Shown here piece by piece: positions 8,834 through 17,975 of a stretch of 64,000 nucleotides of DNA. The position numbers and the translations under genes were made by a program. Within the stretch, counting starts at the first letter, position 1; each line of letters opens with the position of its first letter. A model generated the notes under the pieces. The model ran no database searches and was not told the DNA's origin. It saw only the letters and a list, made by a program, of their open reading frames with translations. Source of the DNA: Gemmatimonadales bacterium (GTDB taxonomy: Bacteria > Gemmatimonadota > Gemmatimonadetes > Gemmatimonadales > JACORV01); NCBI GenBank assembly GCA_035502185.1, contig DATJUT010000063.1, positions 53,485 to 117,484 on the forward strand, given 5' to 3'.

Positions 8834-8861
8834 CGGCGCCTCGCCATCGGGCGAGGCGCCG
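8834..8861 (+). other. Intergenic hairpin after the TonB receptor gene
   Basis: A perfect 12-base-pair stem (CGGCGCCTCGCC with its complement) around an ATCG loop, 15 bases after the receptor stop and 25 bases before the next ATG. There is no T tract, so it more likely stabilises or processes the mRNA than ends transcription. Confidence 0.65.
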
Positions 8862-8886
8862 TGGGCGCAACGTTCAAGGAGTCCGC

Positions 8887-11800
8887 ATGCAATCGAGAGT
8901 GCTACAGCGTCTGGCGCTGGCGGCGGTTCTGGTGCTCGGGGCGGGTGTCTCGGTCGTCTCGACGGCCGTGGCCCGGCCGTCGCGCCCGATCACCCGGGCC
9001 GCGCGCGGCGGGTTCAACCTGTTCCAGGGATCGATCGGCCTGCGGCTGCACGCCAACCGCGTCGACTGCAACTGGCTGACCAACTTCGGGAACCAGTGCA
9101 CCAACCCCTACGGCTCGGGCACCATCGAGGCCGGCTTCTGGCCCAACGGCTCGCCGGACAGCTACATCTTCAACAGCGGCCTGCAGATCGCCGGGACGGT
9201 GTGCTATAACCCGCCGAGCTGCACGCAGGCCGGCGTGTGGGCCGGAGACACCGTGGGCACGTTCTTCATGGACGCCCGCGGCGACCAGCGGCAGGGCGAC
9301 GCCGTCACCAACATCTTCGACGGGCTGAACGCCGACGACATCGCCGCCTGGCCTACGGCCGCGAACGTCAACGACCCGACCCTGTACAACAAGGCCCTGC
9401 TGGGGCGCAAGACCATCTCCCAGCAGGACACCTGGGTGCGGTATTGGGACGGCAACCCCTCCCTGTCGACGGGCCGCAAGCACGCGATGGGCGTCCTGGT
9501 CGAGCAGCGGGGCCTGCTGTGGAACTACCCGAGCGGGAACGAGGACATCCTCTACTTCCTGTTCCGGTTCATCAACATCACGTCCCTGAACCGCACGGAC
9601 TACCAGGCGCTGGAGGACAGCGCCGGGTACTCCAGCGCCGACGTCGACAGGATCGTCGCCATCGCGCAGGACTTCCACAACCGCGCGCAGGCCGCCTACG
9701 GGGTGACGGTGCCCGCCAGTGGCTTCACGTTCCACAACATGTTCGCGGCCTTCTACCAGGACGCGGACGAGGGGAACGCGAGCTACAACTATTCCCAGGC
9801 CGTCCTGCCGTTCTCGCTGGTCTCGGTGATGAAGGCCGACTACCGCGAGCCGCTGTGGCAGTACCCGGCCAACATCTTCGGCGACCCCTTCTACCCGGCC
9901 CCCGGGTACGAGGCCGCCAAATACCTGAAGAGCCCGATCGATCCGTCGACCGGCCGCGAGTTCGGCATCAGCATGTGGAGCAACACGTGCAACGGCTGCG
10001 GCCTCATGAACGACCCGGTCGGCGTGAGCCAGATGTACCGGTTCCTTTCGGGACACGTGACACCGTCCCTGGGTGACGGCGTCTGCAACTCGAACCCCAT
10101 CGTCCTGCACACCTGCGCCTCGCTGCAGGCGTATGCCGACACCCGCTACTTCGAGTCGTCGGGCCCGTTCGACATGGCCCCCGGGCAGTCGTCGGTGATC
10201 GTGGTCGCGCTGGTCTTCGCGGCGCCGCTGCATAATTGGGCGGCGACGAGCAACGGCATCTACGCGATGCCGGCGGGCAGCATCCAGAACTACATCAACG
10301 CGAACCTGGTGGACACGTACCTGCCGGGTTACCCGCCGCAGCCGGACACCCTGGCCCTCGCCGGGACCGGTGGCGGGACTCGCGTCTGCCTCGCCGCTTG
10401 CACCGCCGCTGCGACCATCCGGGACCCGGTCGAGCGCCCGATGGGGTGGGGTCAGTTCAGCGACCTCAACGGCGATGGCATCATCGAGCAGGACGAGGTC
10501 CAGACCGCGCCCCGCTCGCTCCTGGCCAAGGCGCTGACCGCGCAGGCCATCTTCGACAACAAGTTCCTGCTCCCGTTCGCGCCCGAGTCGCCGACGTTCT
10601 ACCTGGTGCCGGGCGACGGGCAGGTGACCGTGGCGTGGCAGAAGTCGAATACCGAGAACGCCACTTGCAGCACGCCGCCGTGCGGTGACCCGTACTACGG
10701 CATCGCCAGCGCGCCGGTCATCACCGATTCGACCACCGTGCCGCCGACGGTCAAGGCGAACCCGCTGTACGATCCGGACTACCGCCAGTTCGACGTCGAG
10801 GGGTACCGGATCTGGCGCGGGCGGACCGCGTCGGAGATGAAGGTCATCGCGCAGTTCGACTACGTGGGCACGACGGTCACGGACTACGTGGGCCAGTTCT
10901 ACGACCCGAACACGTTCGGCAACCAGTGCGCGCCGGAGCTGAAGATCATCGCGAGCTGCCCGACGGCGTTCGACACGACGGGCAACCCGCTGTCCGGGAC
11001 CCCCAACCTCTACCCGCTCGTCGGCAACGTCATCCAGATCACGCCGGGCGGCCGGGTGCAACTCCAGGGCGGCGACACCACCATTGCCGGCGTTCATTAC
11101 AAGCTCGCTAACGGCAACATCCTCATCGTGGCGGCCGACACCGCCATCGTGGGGGGCGCCACGCACCTTCCGGCGCTGGTGGACAACGGCGTGCCGTTCG
11201 CCTTCGTCGACCGGGGCCTCCTGGACGGCGTGCAGTACTTCTACGCCGTGACGGCCTTCGACATCAACAGCGTCAAGTCGGGCCCCTCCTCGCTGGAGTC
11301 GTCGCTGGTGGCGCAGTCCGTGACGCCGCGCGCCGAGGGGAGCAACGCCAACGTCGCGGTGATCGTCACCGGCGAGTTCGGCGACGACAACGTGGCGCTG
11401 GATCCCAACGCCGCCGCGCCGAAGATGGATGCGTCCAGCGGCGCGGTCACGGGCGTCATCCCGCCCACCAACGCCGCCAGCTTCGGCTTCCTGGCGTCGG
11501 TGGCCGAGGCCCTGCCGCCGGGTGACATCACGGCGCTAATCGACTCGCTCGTGCCGGGGACCGTGGGCGGCTTCGGCGGTCCGTACGCGAGCATGTACGT
11601 GTCGTTCATCTCGGGGAAGGATACGGTACGGGCGGCGCTCCCGTTCGACCCCGGTGACGGGTACAACGCGGTGAACGCCACCTTGACCAGCAACTGGGTG
11701 CTGGACTCGGCGTCGGCCCCCCTGGTCCATTACGACTCCGCGCGGGCGGCCACGCTCGGGCTGTCGGGGCTGTTCAAGGCTGGTGCGACCATGCCGGTCC

Positions 11801-13020
11801 AGTTCAAGACCTTCATCGCGCCGATGGGCGCCGTCACTCCCGGCAACCTCACGATGAGCTCCCAGCGGTACCCGTGGACCGGGGAGACGGCGGCGCAGCG
11901 TCACAGCGCGCTCCTGAGCCAGCCGGTGTGGTACGACCAGGGTAGCGCCGAGCCTCCGCAGCCGACGGTCAATCCGTTCGCTTCGGCGGCCAACACCGAC
12001 GGCAAGCTCACCGGCGTGAGCATGATCTACCAGGCCCTGACGTACCGCCTGCCGAACACCGGTACGCCGCCGGGCATCAACATCCTGCACCGGTACGTCC
12101 AGTACGGGACGTCCCTGGGTCATCCGGGCGACTTCGTGGTGACGTGGAACGCGGACTCCACGATCACTGTGCGCGACTCCACGCACCACGTCAACGTGCC
12201 GTTCGCGACCGACATGCGCGTCAGTTGGGGGTTCGTGAACGAACGGGCCCTCACGGCGGCGGGCGTGGCGAACGGCGACATCGCGGACGGCACCGGCACG
12301 CCGACGGTCGGCGTGGTCGGGTACTGGCATCAGTACGCCATCGCCCCGGTGTGCAGCCTCACGTACGGCATCACCTGCGCTCCGCTCGAGAACAAGGCGG
12401 AGTACGAGCCGATCAACTACGACAACACGGGCACCGCCAACGGCAACGGCATCTCGCTGTACATCGACGGCAGCTTCTTCATCATGCAGATGGCGTCGTT
12501 GCCGGCGGCCGGCACCAAGTGGCACCTGAAGGTGCTCGATGGCATGGTGGACGCCACCTGCTCGAACTACACCCCGGCGACGCCGGCGGCTGCGGCGACG
12601 GCGTGCTCCGGCTACTCGTACACGCCGCTGCCCTACCGCCAGCCGTACGTGCCCGGGCTGTCGCTGAAGCTGCGGGTCACGCAGGCCTTCGGGATCAACA
12701 AGGCCGCCGGCAACATGAGTGCGATCCACACGGTGCCGGATCCGTACTACGTGACCAACGCGCTGGAGACTTCGGCGAACAACAAGGTGCTCCGGTTCGT
12801 CAATCTGCCGAACCAGGCCATCGTCCGGATCTACAGCGTGAGCGGAATCCTGGTCAGGGTCCTGACCCACAACGACCCGACGGGCGGTGGCGAGGCCACC
12901 TGGGACCTCCGCAATCGGAACAACCAGTTCGTGGCGAGCGGCGTGTACTTCTATCACGTCGAGGCGCCAGACGGCAGCACCAAGATCGGCCGGTTCACGG
13001 TGGTCAACTTCGCCCAGTAA
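8887..13020 (+). CDS. Large secreted protein with FlgD-like/type IX-style C-terminal domain
   Basis: A 1377-residue exported protein. A signal peptide covers residues 1-29 (STAVA before Arg30). The middle has Cys pairs, fibronectin-like stretches around residues 560-800 and an EF-hand-like loop DLNGDGIIEQDE near residue 526 that should bind calcium. The last 80 residues (VRIYSVSGILVRVLTH ... WDLRNRNN ... ASGVYFYHVEA ... GRFTVV) match the FlgD-Ig/type A sorting-domain pattern that directs proteins through the type IX system in Bacteroidota. It lies between the TonB receptor and PorV, which suggests a cell-surface partner or cargo. AAGGAG precedes the ATG. Enzymatic function is unknown. Confidence 0.85.
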   Translation: MQSRVLQRLALAAVLVLGAGVSVVSTAVARPSRPITRAARGGFNLFQGSIGLRLHANRVDCNWLTNFGNQCTNPYGSGTIEAGFWPNGSPDSYIFNSGLQIAGTVCYNPPSCTQAGVWAGDTVGTFFMDARGDQRQGDAVTNIFDGLNADDIAAWPTAANVNDPTLYNKALLGRKTISQQDTWVRYWDGNPSLSTGRKHAMGVLVEQRGLLWNYPSGNEDILYFLFRFINITSLNRTDYQALEDSAGYSSADVDRIVAIAQDFHNRAQAAYGVTVPASGFTFHNMFAAFYQDADEGNASYNYSQAVLPFSLVSVMKADYREPLWQYPANIFGDPFYPAPGYEAAKYLKSPIDPSTGREFGISMWSNTCNGCGLMNDPVGVSQMYRFLSGHVTPSLGDGVCNSNPIVLHTCASLQAYADTRYFESSGPFDMAPGQSSVIVVALVFAAPLHNWAATSNGIYAMPAGSIQNYINANLVDTYLPGYPPQPDTLALAGTGGGTRVCLAACTAAATIRDPVERPMGWGQFSDLNGDGIIEQDEVQTAPRSLLAKALTAQAIFDNKFLLPFAPESPTFYLVPGDGQVTVAWQKSNTENATCSTPPCGDPYYGIASAPVITDSTTVPPTVKANPLYDPDYRQFDVEGYRIWRGRTASEMKVIAQFDYVGTTVTDYVGQFYDPNTFGNQCAPELKIIASCPTAFDTTGNPLSGTPNLYPLVGNVIQITPGGRVQLQGGDTTIAGVHYKLANGNILIVAADTAIVGGATHLPALVDNGVPFAFVDRGLLDGVQYFYAVTAFDINSVKSGPSSLESSLVAQSVTPRAEGSNANVAVIVTGEFGDDNVALDPNAAAPKMDASSGAVTGVIPPTNAASFGFLASVAEALPPGDITALIDSLVPGTVGGFGGPYASMYVSFISGKDTVRAALPFDPGDGYNAVNATLTSNWVLDSASAPLVHYDSARAATLGLSGLFKAGATMPVQFKTFIAPMGAVTPGNLTMSSQRYPWTGETAAQRHSALLSQPVWYDQGSAEPPQPTVNPFASAANTDGKLTGVSMIYQALTYRLPNTGTPPGINILHRYVQYGTSLGHPGDFVVTWNADSTITVRDSTHHVNVPFATDMRVSWGFVNERALTAAGVANGDIADGTGTPTVGVVGYWHQYAIAPVCSLTYGITCAPLENKAEYEPINYDNTGTANGNGISLYIDGSFFIMQMASLPAAGTKWHLKVLDGMVDATCSNYTPATPAAAATACSGYSYTPLPYRQPYVPGLSLKLRVTQAFGINKAAGNMSAIHTVPDPYYVTNALETSANNKVLRFVNLPNQAIVRIYSVSGILVRVLTHNDPTGGGEATWDLRNRNNQFVASGVYFYHVEAPDGSTKIGRFTVVNFAQ

Positions 13021-13030
13021 ACGTCCCGAA

Positions 13031-13058
13031 GCGGGCCGGGGCACCCGCCCCGGCCCGC
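13031..13058 (+). other. Intergenic hairpin before porV
   Basis: A perfect 11-base-pair stem (GCGGGCCGGGG and complement) with loop CACCCG between the secreted-protein stop and the PorV Shine-Dalgarno (GGAGG, 13061-13065). There is no T tract. It is the second such hairpin in the operon. Confidence 0.65.
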
Positions 13059-13070
13059 GCGGAGGTTCGC

Positions 13071-14237
13071 ATGCGTAATCGTTTCGTTCTGATTGGCGTC
13101 GCGCTGCTGGCCGTCGCGCTGGTTCCGGGTCGTCCGGCGCGGGCCCAGGGGCCGGTGTGCGGCGGTACCGTCGGGCAGTGCGGCCAGATCCCGTCCGACA
13201 ATACGGGCTACGGCACCACGGCCGCCGAGTTTCTGCTGCTGGCTCCGTCGGCGCGCGGTGCGTCGCTCGGCGGCGCCTTTGCGGCGCTCACGACCGACGT
13301 GTCGGCGGTCTACTACAATCCGGCCGGCCTGTCGCAGATGGACCACGCCGGGCTGATGGCGTCCACGATGAACTACGTCGCGGGCACCAAGTACGCCTGG
13401 GCGGCCGTCGGATTCCCGATGAGCGGCGGCGCACGGGCCATCGGCGTCTCGGTGGCCAACTTCGGCTTCAGCAGCCAGCCGGTGTACACGGTGGACGATC
13501 CCACCGGGTCGACCGGTGACGTGTATTCGGTGAGCGAGACCGTCGCGGGGCTGACCTATTCGCAGCAGTTCTCCGACCGGTTCTCGGCGGGCCTCACGGC
13601 CAAGCTGATCAACGATCAGCTGGGCCGCGCGTCCGGCAACGCGGTGGCGGTCGACTTCGGCACCAGCTTCCACGCGATGATCGGCGGCCGCCCGATCCGG
13701 GCGTCGTTCGTGATTCAGAACCTGGGCTCCACGCTCGGACACAGCGGGCAGGCGCTGACGGTGAACGTGAGCCGGACGCCCCCGGTCGGGCAGGACTCGG
13801 TGCCGCAGGAGCCGGCGACCGCGCAATTCACCACCAAGGACTGGCCGCTGCCGGTGACCTTCCGGGTCGGGCTGGCGTACGACCTGTTCCAGACGACGGC
13901 CGGCCGCCTCTCGGTGCTGGGCGAGTTCACCCAGCCCAACAACAACAACCCCGGCTTCAACTTCGGCGGCGAGTACAACGTCGCCCTCGGCAGCAGCGGC
14001 TTTTCGGTCGCCGGTCGCGCCAGCGTCACCTACTGGCCCGACAACAACATCACGCCCTCGGACTCGGCCGGCTTCAGCAGCTCGGTCGGCGGGACGAGCC
14101 AGTACCGGATGTCTGCCGGCGGCGGCGTGTACTACCGTCCCGGGAATTCCGGCTTCGGGGTGGGCATCGACTACGCGTACCGGAACATGGGGCTCCTCGG
14201 GGGCGTGAACATGCTCACGGTGGGGTTCACCTGGTAG
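13071..14237 (+). CDS. porV: PorV/PorQ-family outer-membrane protein
   Basis: A 388-residue FadL-like beta-barrel protein. The signal peptide ends ARA before Gln26. The N-terminal segment APSARGASLGGAFAALT followed by VSAVYYNPAGL is the PorV/PorQ signature. In Bacteroidota PorV escorts type IX cargo from the SprA channel to the attachment complex at the cell surface. Here it directly follows a gene whose product ends in a sorting-like domain, and a sprA gene lies 20 kb away. The C-terminus GFTW is aromatic, as in BAM substrates. It could be a general PorV-like family member rather than the functional shuttle. The start has GGAGG five bases upstream. Confidence 0.85.
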   Translation: MRNRFVLIGVALLAVALVPGRPARAQGPVCGGTVGQCGQIPSDNTGYGTTAAEFLLLAPSARGASLGGAFAALTTDVSAVYYNPAGLSQMDHAGLMASTMNYVAGTKYAWAAVGFPMSGGARAIGVSVANFGFSSQPVYTVDDPTGSTGDVYSVSETVAGLTYSQQFSDRFSAGLTAKLINDQLGRASGNAVAVDFGTSFHAMIGGRPIRASFVIQNLGSTLGHSGQALTVNVSRTPPVGQDSVPQEPATAQFTTKDWPLPVTFRVGLAYDLFQTTAGRLSVLGEFTQPNNNNPGFNFGGEYNVALGSSGFSVAGRASVTYWPDNNITPSDSAGFSSSVGGTSQYRMSAGGGVYYRPGNSGFGVGIDYAYRNMGLLGGVNMLTVGFTW

Positions 14238-14252
14238 GCTGACACATCGCGC

Positions 14253-14287
14253 GGGGGACCGGGGAGCGTCGCCGCTCTCCGGCCCCC
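14253..14287 (+). other. Intergenic hairpin after porV
   Basis: A stem of 15 pairs with one bulged A and one G-U pair closes on a TCGC loop. It stands between the porV stop and the start of the GWxTD gene, with no T tract. Confidence 0.6.
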
Positions 14288-14303
14288 TGCCTGGCAGGTC
14301 TTG

Positions 14304-15722
14304 ATGAAGATGGTGAAGGTGGCGCTGGCGTCGGCCGGCCTTCTGCTGGTCGCAGCCACGCCGGGTGGACAGAGCGGCGGACAGCCGCTGACGGTCAGCG
14401 CGGTGCGGTTCTACTCGCCGGCCAGCGCGACCACGACAATCGAAGGGGTGTGTGAAGTGCGCCTCGGCGCGGTGGCGTCGGGCGTGAGTCAGACGGTGCG
14501 GTACCGGGTGGAGGTCGCGGTGTCGGACACCACCGGCCTCGAGCTCCAGCGCAGTGAGTGGACGCGGGAGGTGCCGGGCGCAGTGGCCCGGGCGGCGGGC
14601 GCAACGGCGGTCGAGACGTTCGACTTCCGGGCGGCGCCCGGGCGGTACCGGATCGTGGTGCGGGCGGTGCCGGAGGCGGGCGCGGCGGTCGAGCGGGCGC
14701 TGGACGTCAGCGCCTATGCGGTCCGCCCTCCGCTCTCGGACCTGCTGCTCGCGAGCGCCGTGAGGGCCGCGGGGTCGGACAGCGCGGCCGCGGCGGCCGG
14801 GGAGATCCAGCGAGGCGGGTTGCTGCTGCGGACCGCACCGGTCCCGCACCTCTCGCCGACCGAGGCGATGCTGTCGTACTACGCCGAGGTCTATCCCTGG
14901 CCGGGAGCCTCGCTCGACGGCCGGCTGACCGCGGCCGTGCTCGGCGGGGCCGGGCGCTCCCTGGTGCGGACGGCGCCCAGGCCGGTGCAGTTCGCGCCGG
15001 AGGGCGGCGCGGTGCGGGGCTCGGTGGACCTGTCGGGTCTGCCGCCCGGTGCCTACGTGCTGCAGCTGGCGGTTGCATTGGGCGACAGCACCGTGGTGGG
15101 CGAGGCTCCCTTCGTCATGGGGGCACCGAGCACCGAGAGGGCCGTGGCCCCCGCAGCCGGTTCTGACCGGTTCGAAGGCGTGAGCGAGGCCGGGCTCGAT
15201 TCGCTGTACGCGCCGCTGGTCTATCTGCTCGAGCCGGGTGAGCAGGGCGTCTACGAGGGGCTGTCGGTTGAAGGGAAGCGGAGGTTCCTGCGCGAGTTCT
15301 GGGCCAAGAAGGACCCGACGCACGGGACCGGCGTGAACCAGCCGATGGAGCAGTTCTACGCGCTGGTGGGGTTCGCCAACGAGACGTTTCGCGAAGGCGG
15401 CGCCGCGCAGATTCCGGGGTGGCGCACCGATCGCGGAAGGGTGTTCCTGAGGAACGGCAGCTGGGACGACATCCTGCGGCGTCCCATGGCGTCGCCGCTC
15501 CCTTACGAGGTGTGGAGATACACGCGGGGCCGGCAGCGGTACTACGTGTTCCTGGACCGGTCGGGGATCGGGCATTACCAGCTGATCGGCACCAACGACC
15601 GGCAGGAAACCGGGCTGCCGAACTGGCCCAACATGCTGGATGACGCGTCGGACTACGCGCGTCACAACTATACCGATGTGGCGCGGTTCCTCGGCATCAC
15701 GACGCTGGACGTGCCACAGTAG
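14304..15722 (+). CDS. GWxTD domain-containing exported protein
   Basis: A 472-residue protein. A hydrophobic N-terminus (residues 4-18) suggests export. The C-terminal domain contains the defining motif GWRTDRGRVFL (about residues 373-383) preceded by FLREFWAKKDPT and followed by PYEVWRY, as in GWxTD domains of Bacteroidota and Gemmatimonadota, whose biochemical role is unknown. The middle is beta-rich. It sits between porV and a lipoprotein in the receptor operon, so a periplasmic or outer-membrane accessory role is likely. A TTG lies one codon upstream; ATG at 14304 is preferred. Ribosome binding site is weak. Confidence 0.85.
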   Translation: MKMVKVALASAGLLLVAATPGGQSGGQPLTVSAVRFYSPASATTTIEGVCEVRLGAVASGVSQTVRYRVEVAVSDTTGLELQRSEWTREVPGAVARAAGATAVETFDFRAAPGRYRIVVRAVPEAGAAVERALDVSAYAVRPPLSDLLLASAVRAAGSDSAAAAAGEIQRGGLLLRTAPVPHLSPTEAMLSYYAEVYPWPGASLDGRLTAAVLGGAGRSLVRTAPRPVQFAPEGGAVRGSVDLSGLPPGAYVLQLAVALGDSTVVGEAPFVMGAPSTERAVAPAAGSDRFEGVSEAGLDSLYAPLVYLLEPGEQGVYEGLSVEGKRRFLREFWAKKDPTHGTGVNQPMEQFYALVGFANETFREGGAAQIPGWRTDRGRVFLRNGSWDDILRRPMASPLPYEVWRYTRGRQRYYVFLDRSGIGHYQLIGTNDRQETGLPNWPNMLDDASDYARHNYTDVARFLGITTLDVPQ

Positions 15723-15783
15723 GAGCCACAGTAGCCTGGGCGGTGCGCGGTAGAAATCACGCTACTTGAGCGCGAGGGTAATC

Positions 15784-17253
15784 ATGAAGCGTCAAAGTCT
15801 GGTTCTGCTTGCGGTGGCGTTCGTAGCAGCCGGCGCCGCGGGTTGCTTCAAGGACCCCGTGAGCGGCCTGAGGAGCGGCCCGACGATCCTGTCGCTGGAC
15901 CACACGTCCATTTTCGTGGCTCCGGGCGACAGCACCGCCGTGACGGCCACGATCCTCGACAACGGCGGCAACGTCCTGCCGGAGACGGACGCGGCCTGGT
16001 CGTCGGCCGCGACGACCATCGCGGTGGTCAACAAGGACACCACGATCATCCCGGGCAACTACCTGAGCCGCGCCTTCGTCCGCGGCGTGGTGAGCACGGG
16101 CGGCTGGACGACGGTGACGGTGCAGAGCCGGGGCCTGACGGCCACGGTCCGCGTCGCGGTCGTTCCGCCGGTCCTTCCCGCGTCGCAGGTATCGGTCGTC
16201 GGGACGCCGGGGCCCGACACGCTGGTCGTCCCGGGGACGATCATCGGTCATGACACCATCCCGGCGGACACGGTCGCCTACACCGCCGGTGACACGCTCG
16301 TGATCAACGGCACCAGCGTGTTCCAGTTCGACACCTCCCAGGCCAGGGTCTACCTGAGCGGGCCGTCCGGCATCTCGACGGGCATCCTCGTGGGCAAGAC
16401 GCCGACGCAGCTCCAGGCCGCGTTCCTGAGGCCCGGCGCCGGCAAGGTGATCGTCACGAACCTGGTGCTGGTCACCGGCAACACGGCGATCGGGAACATC
16501 GCCATCGACTCCCTGATCGGCGACAGCACGGCCGTCTCGCGCAAGCGCTTCGGCCCGCTGGGCGTCGCCATGTCGCCCAACAACGCGCGGCTCGGCGACA
16601 CCATCACCGTGACCCTGCCCGCCGGCCTCGCGCTGCAGCCGACCTCGCAGGTGCTGGTCGGCAACACCGGTATCTCCACCAGCGACGCGATGTGGGAGCT
16701 GAGCCGCACGGCCAACTCGGTCACCGGCCTGGCCAAGCGCGGCGGCGGCGGCAACGTGACCGTCACCAACGTCTCGTGGGGCGCCGTGACCATCTCGGCC
16801 TTCTCGACCCTGAACCCGGTGCCGATCGACAGCGTCGCGTCGGACTTCCCGGTGGGCACGACGCAGGGCGCCGCCAACGTCCTGACGATTCCGGCCAACG
16901 ACACGGCCGTCGTGTACGGGTCCGTCGGCCCGGCCGGCTCCGCGTTCTGGACCTTCACCACGACGGCCGCCCAGGTGCTGAAGGGGAGCCTCGCCTGGTT
17001 CGGCAGCGGCAACCCGTACAGTACGGGGACCAATACGGTAGCCTACACCGAGGACCTCGACTTCCTGGTCTGCAATGCCGCGACCAAGTGCGACGAGTCG
17101 GGTGTGGACCTGACGGGGTACGCTGGCGCGACAACGGCGCAGCCCGAGGCGTGGACCACGGCGTCGGAGCCGGCCGCGCAGTACTGGATTGGTATTCTCG
17201 GCTTCAACGCCCACTACTCGATCGTGTACCAGATGACCGTCATCCTGCAGTAG
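15784..17253 (+). CDS. Ig-like repeat lipoprotein
   Basis: A 489-residue predicted lipoprotein: the signal MKRQSLVLLAVAFVAAGAAG ends at Cys21 (lipobox AAGC). The rest is rich in Val, Thr, Gly and Asp, with spaced stretches such as ILSLDHTSIFVAPGDSTAV that fit bacterial Ig-like (BIG2) domains, and a jelly-roll-like C-terminus with Cys in CNAATKCDESG. It is probably anchored in the outer membrane. It is last in the receptor operon, with a strong terminator behind it. The ATG at 15784 is chosen over an in-frame TTG at 15766 because it places the lipobox at the usual distance. Confidence 0.75.
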   Translation: MKRQSLVLLAVAFVAAGAAGCFKDPVSGLRSGPTILSLDHTSIFVAPGDSTAVTATILDNGGNVLPETDAAWSSAATTIAVVNKDTTIIPGNYLSRAFVRGVVSTGGWTTVTVQSRGLTATVRVAVVPPVLPASQVSVVGTPGPDTLVVPGTIIGHDTIPADTVAYTAGDTLVINGTSVFQFDTSQARVYLSGPSGISTGILVGKTPTQLQAAFLRPGAGKVIVTNLVLVTGNTAIGNIAIDSLIGDSTAVSRKRFGPLGVAMSPNNARLGDTITVTLPAGLALQPTSQVLVGNTGISTSDAMWELSRTANSVTGLAKRGGGGNVTVTNVSWGAVTISAFSTLNPVPIDSVASDFPVGTTQGAANVLTIPANDTAVVYGSVGPAGSAFWTFTTTAAQVLKGSLAWFGSGNPYSTGTNTVAYTEDLDFLVCNAATKCDESGVDLTGYAGATTAQPEAWTTASEPAAQYWIGILGFNAHYSIVYQMTVILQ

Positions 17254-17277
17254 CTGCAGGAGGTTCCACAGGGTGCG

Positions 17278-17310
17278 ACGCCCCCGGCTTCGGCCGGGGG
17301 CGTTGCGTTT
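17278..17310 (+). terminator. Terminator of the TonB receptor operon
   Basis: A perfect 11-base-pair GC stem with a TTCG tetraloop, 24 bases after the lipoprotein stop, followed by a moderately T-rich TTGCGTTTG. It separates this operon from the converging receiver gene. Confidence 0.75.
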
Positions 17311-17338
17311 GCGGCTCCAGTTGGGATAGGGCGAAGGC

Positions 17339-17779
17339 CTAGGGTCGAGCTGCCAGGGCGCGAAACAGCTCCGCCAGCTCCACCGGCTTGCCGAGGAAGA
17401 CGTCGGCGCCGGCGTCCCGGAACGCCTGCTCCATCATCGGCTCGGCGAGGCCGGTCAAAGCCACGACCCGGCAACCGGGGAATGCCCGCCGGATGCTGCG
17501 CACGACGTCGAGCCCGCCGGCGCCCGGCAGCACCAGGTCCACGACGGCCGCATCCAGCGCCCCGAGGCTCGGGAGCGAAGCGATCGCATCGTTGCCGGCG
17601 CGCGAGCGGTGGACGACGTACCCCTGCCGCGCCAGCGCGCGCCCCAGGACGTCGGCGAGATCGTCGTCGTCGTCCACCAGGAGGACGCTCCCCTGAACTC
17701 CCGGTGGCCCGGGCCGCTCAGGGCTGGTCAGCGGATTCCTCCCGCCGGCGGCGCTGCCGCCGCTGGCGCAGGACGACAC
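17339..17779 (-). CDS. Stand-alone response regulator receiver protein
   Basis: A receiver domain with no output domain. The acidic pocket DDDDD, the phosphoacceptor Asp in AAVVDLVLPG, the Thr in VALTGL and the Lys in FLGKPV are all present, so it should be phosphorylatable. It is the last gene of the oxidase operon and overlaps the preceding small gene. The only conventional start is GTG at 17779, which adds a low-complexity N-terminus; a CTG at 17731 preceded by GGAGG fits the domain better and may be the real start (about 130 residues). The cognate kinase is not in the window. Confidence 0.75.
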   Translation of the reverse strand: MSSCASGGSAAGGRNPLTSPERPGPPGVQGSVLLVDDDDDLADVLGRALARQGYVVHRSRAGNDAIASLPSLGALDAAVVDLVLPGAGGLDVVRSIRRAFPGCRVVALTGLAEPMMEQAFRDAGADVFLGKPVELAELFRALAARP

Positions 17780-17975
17780 CGAGCACGATGAGTCCCAGGG
17801 CCACCGGCATCAGCGCGAGCAGCGCACCGGTCCAGAACATCGTCTTCATCAGCGGGCCGTGGGACATGTCCTGCGCCCACGCCGCGGGGGCCAGCGCTAG
17901 AAGGAGAGCCGGAAGAGCAGCAGCCAGACGACGACCCCGGTCACGGACACGTACAACCATATGGGCAGGGTCCAT
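17718..17975 (-). CDS. Small exported single-membrane-span protein of the oxidase operon
   Basis: An 85-residue protein not assigned to a family. A signal-peptide-like segment ends AWA before Gln35 (QDMSHG), a membrane helix spans about residues 47-70, and the tail is strongly basic then acidic (RQRRQRRRREESADQP). The start is uncertain: ATG at 17975 or at 17960. Its 5' part overlaps the end of the DUF420 gene by 79 bases. Position next to DUF420 suggests a role in oxidase assembly, but nothing in the sequence proves this. Confidence 0.55.
   Translation of the reverse strand: MDPAHMVVRVRDRGRRLAAALPALLLALAPAAWAQDMSHGPLMKTMFWTGALLALMPVALGLIVLGVVLRQRRQRRRREESADQP

Noticed and set aside
5382-8870. 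Minus-strand open frame of about 1160 codons opposite the first TonB receptor
   Set aside because: Antisense shadow with no recognisable motif; the plus strand encodes a complete receptor with signal peptide and terminal Phe.
13031-13058. Intrinsic terminator between the secreted-protein gene and porV
   Set aside because: The stem is strong but lacks a T tract, and the next gene follows with a good ribosome binding site, so an internal hairpin is a better reading.
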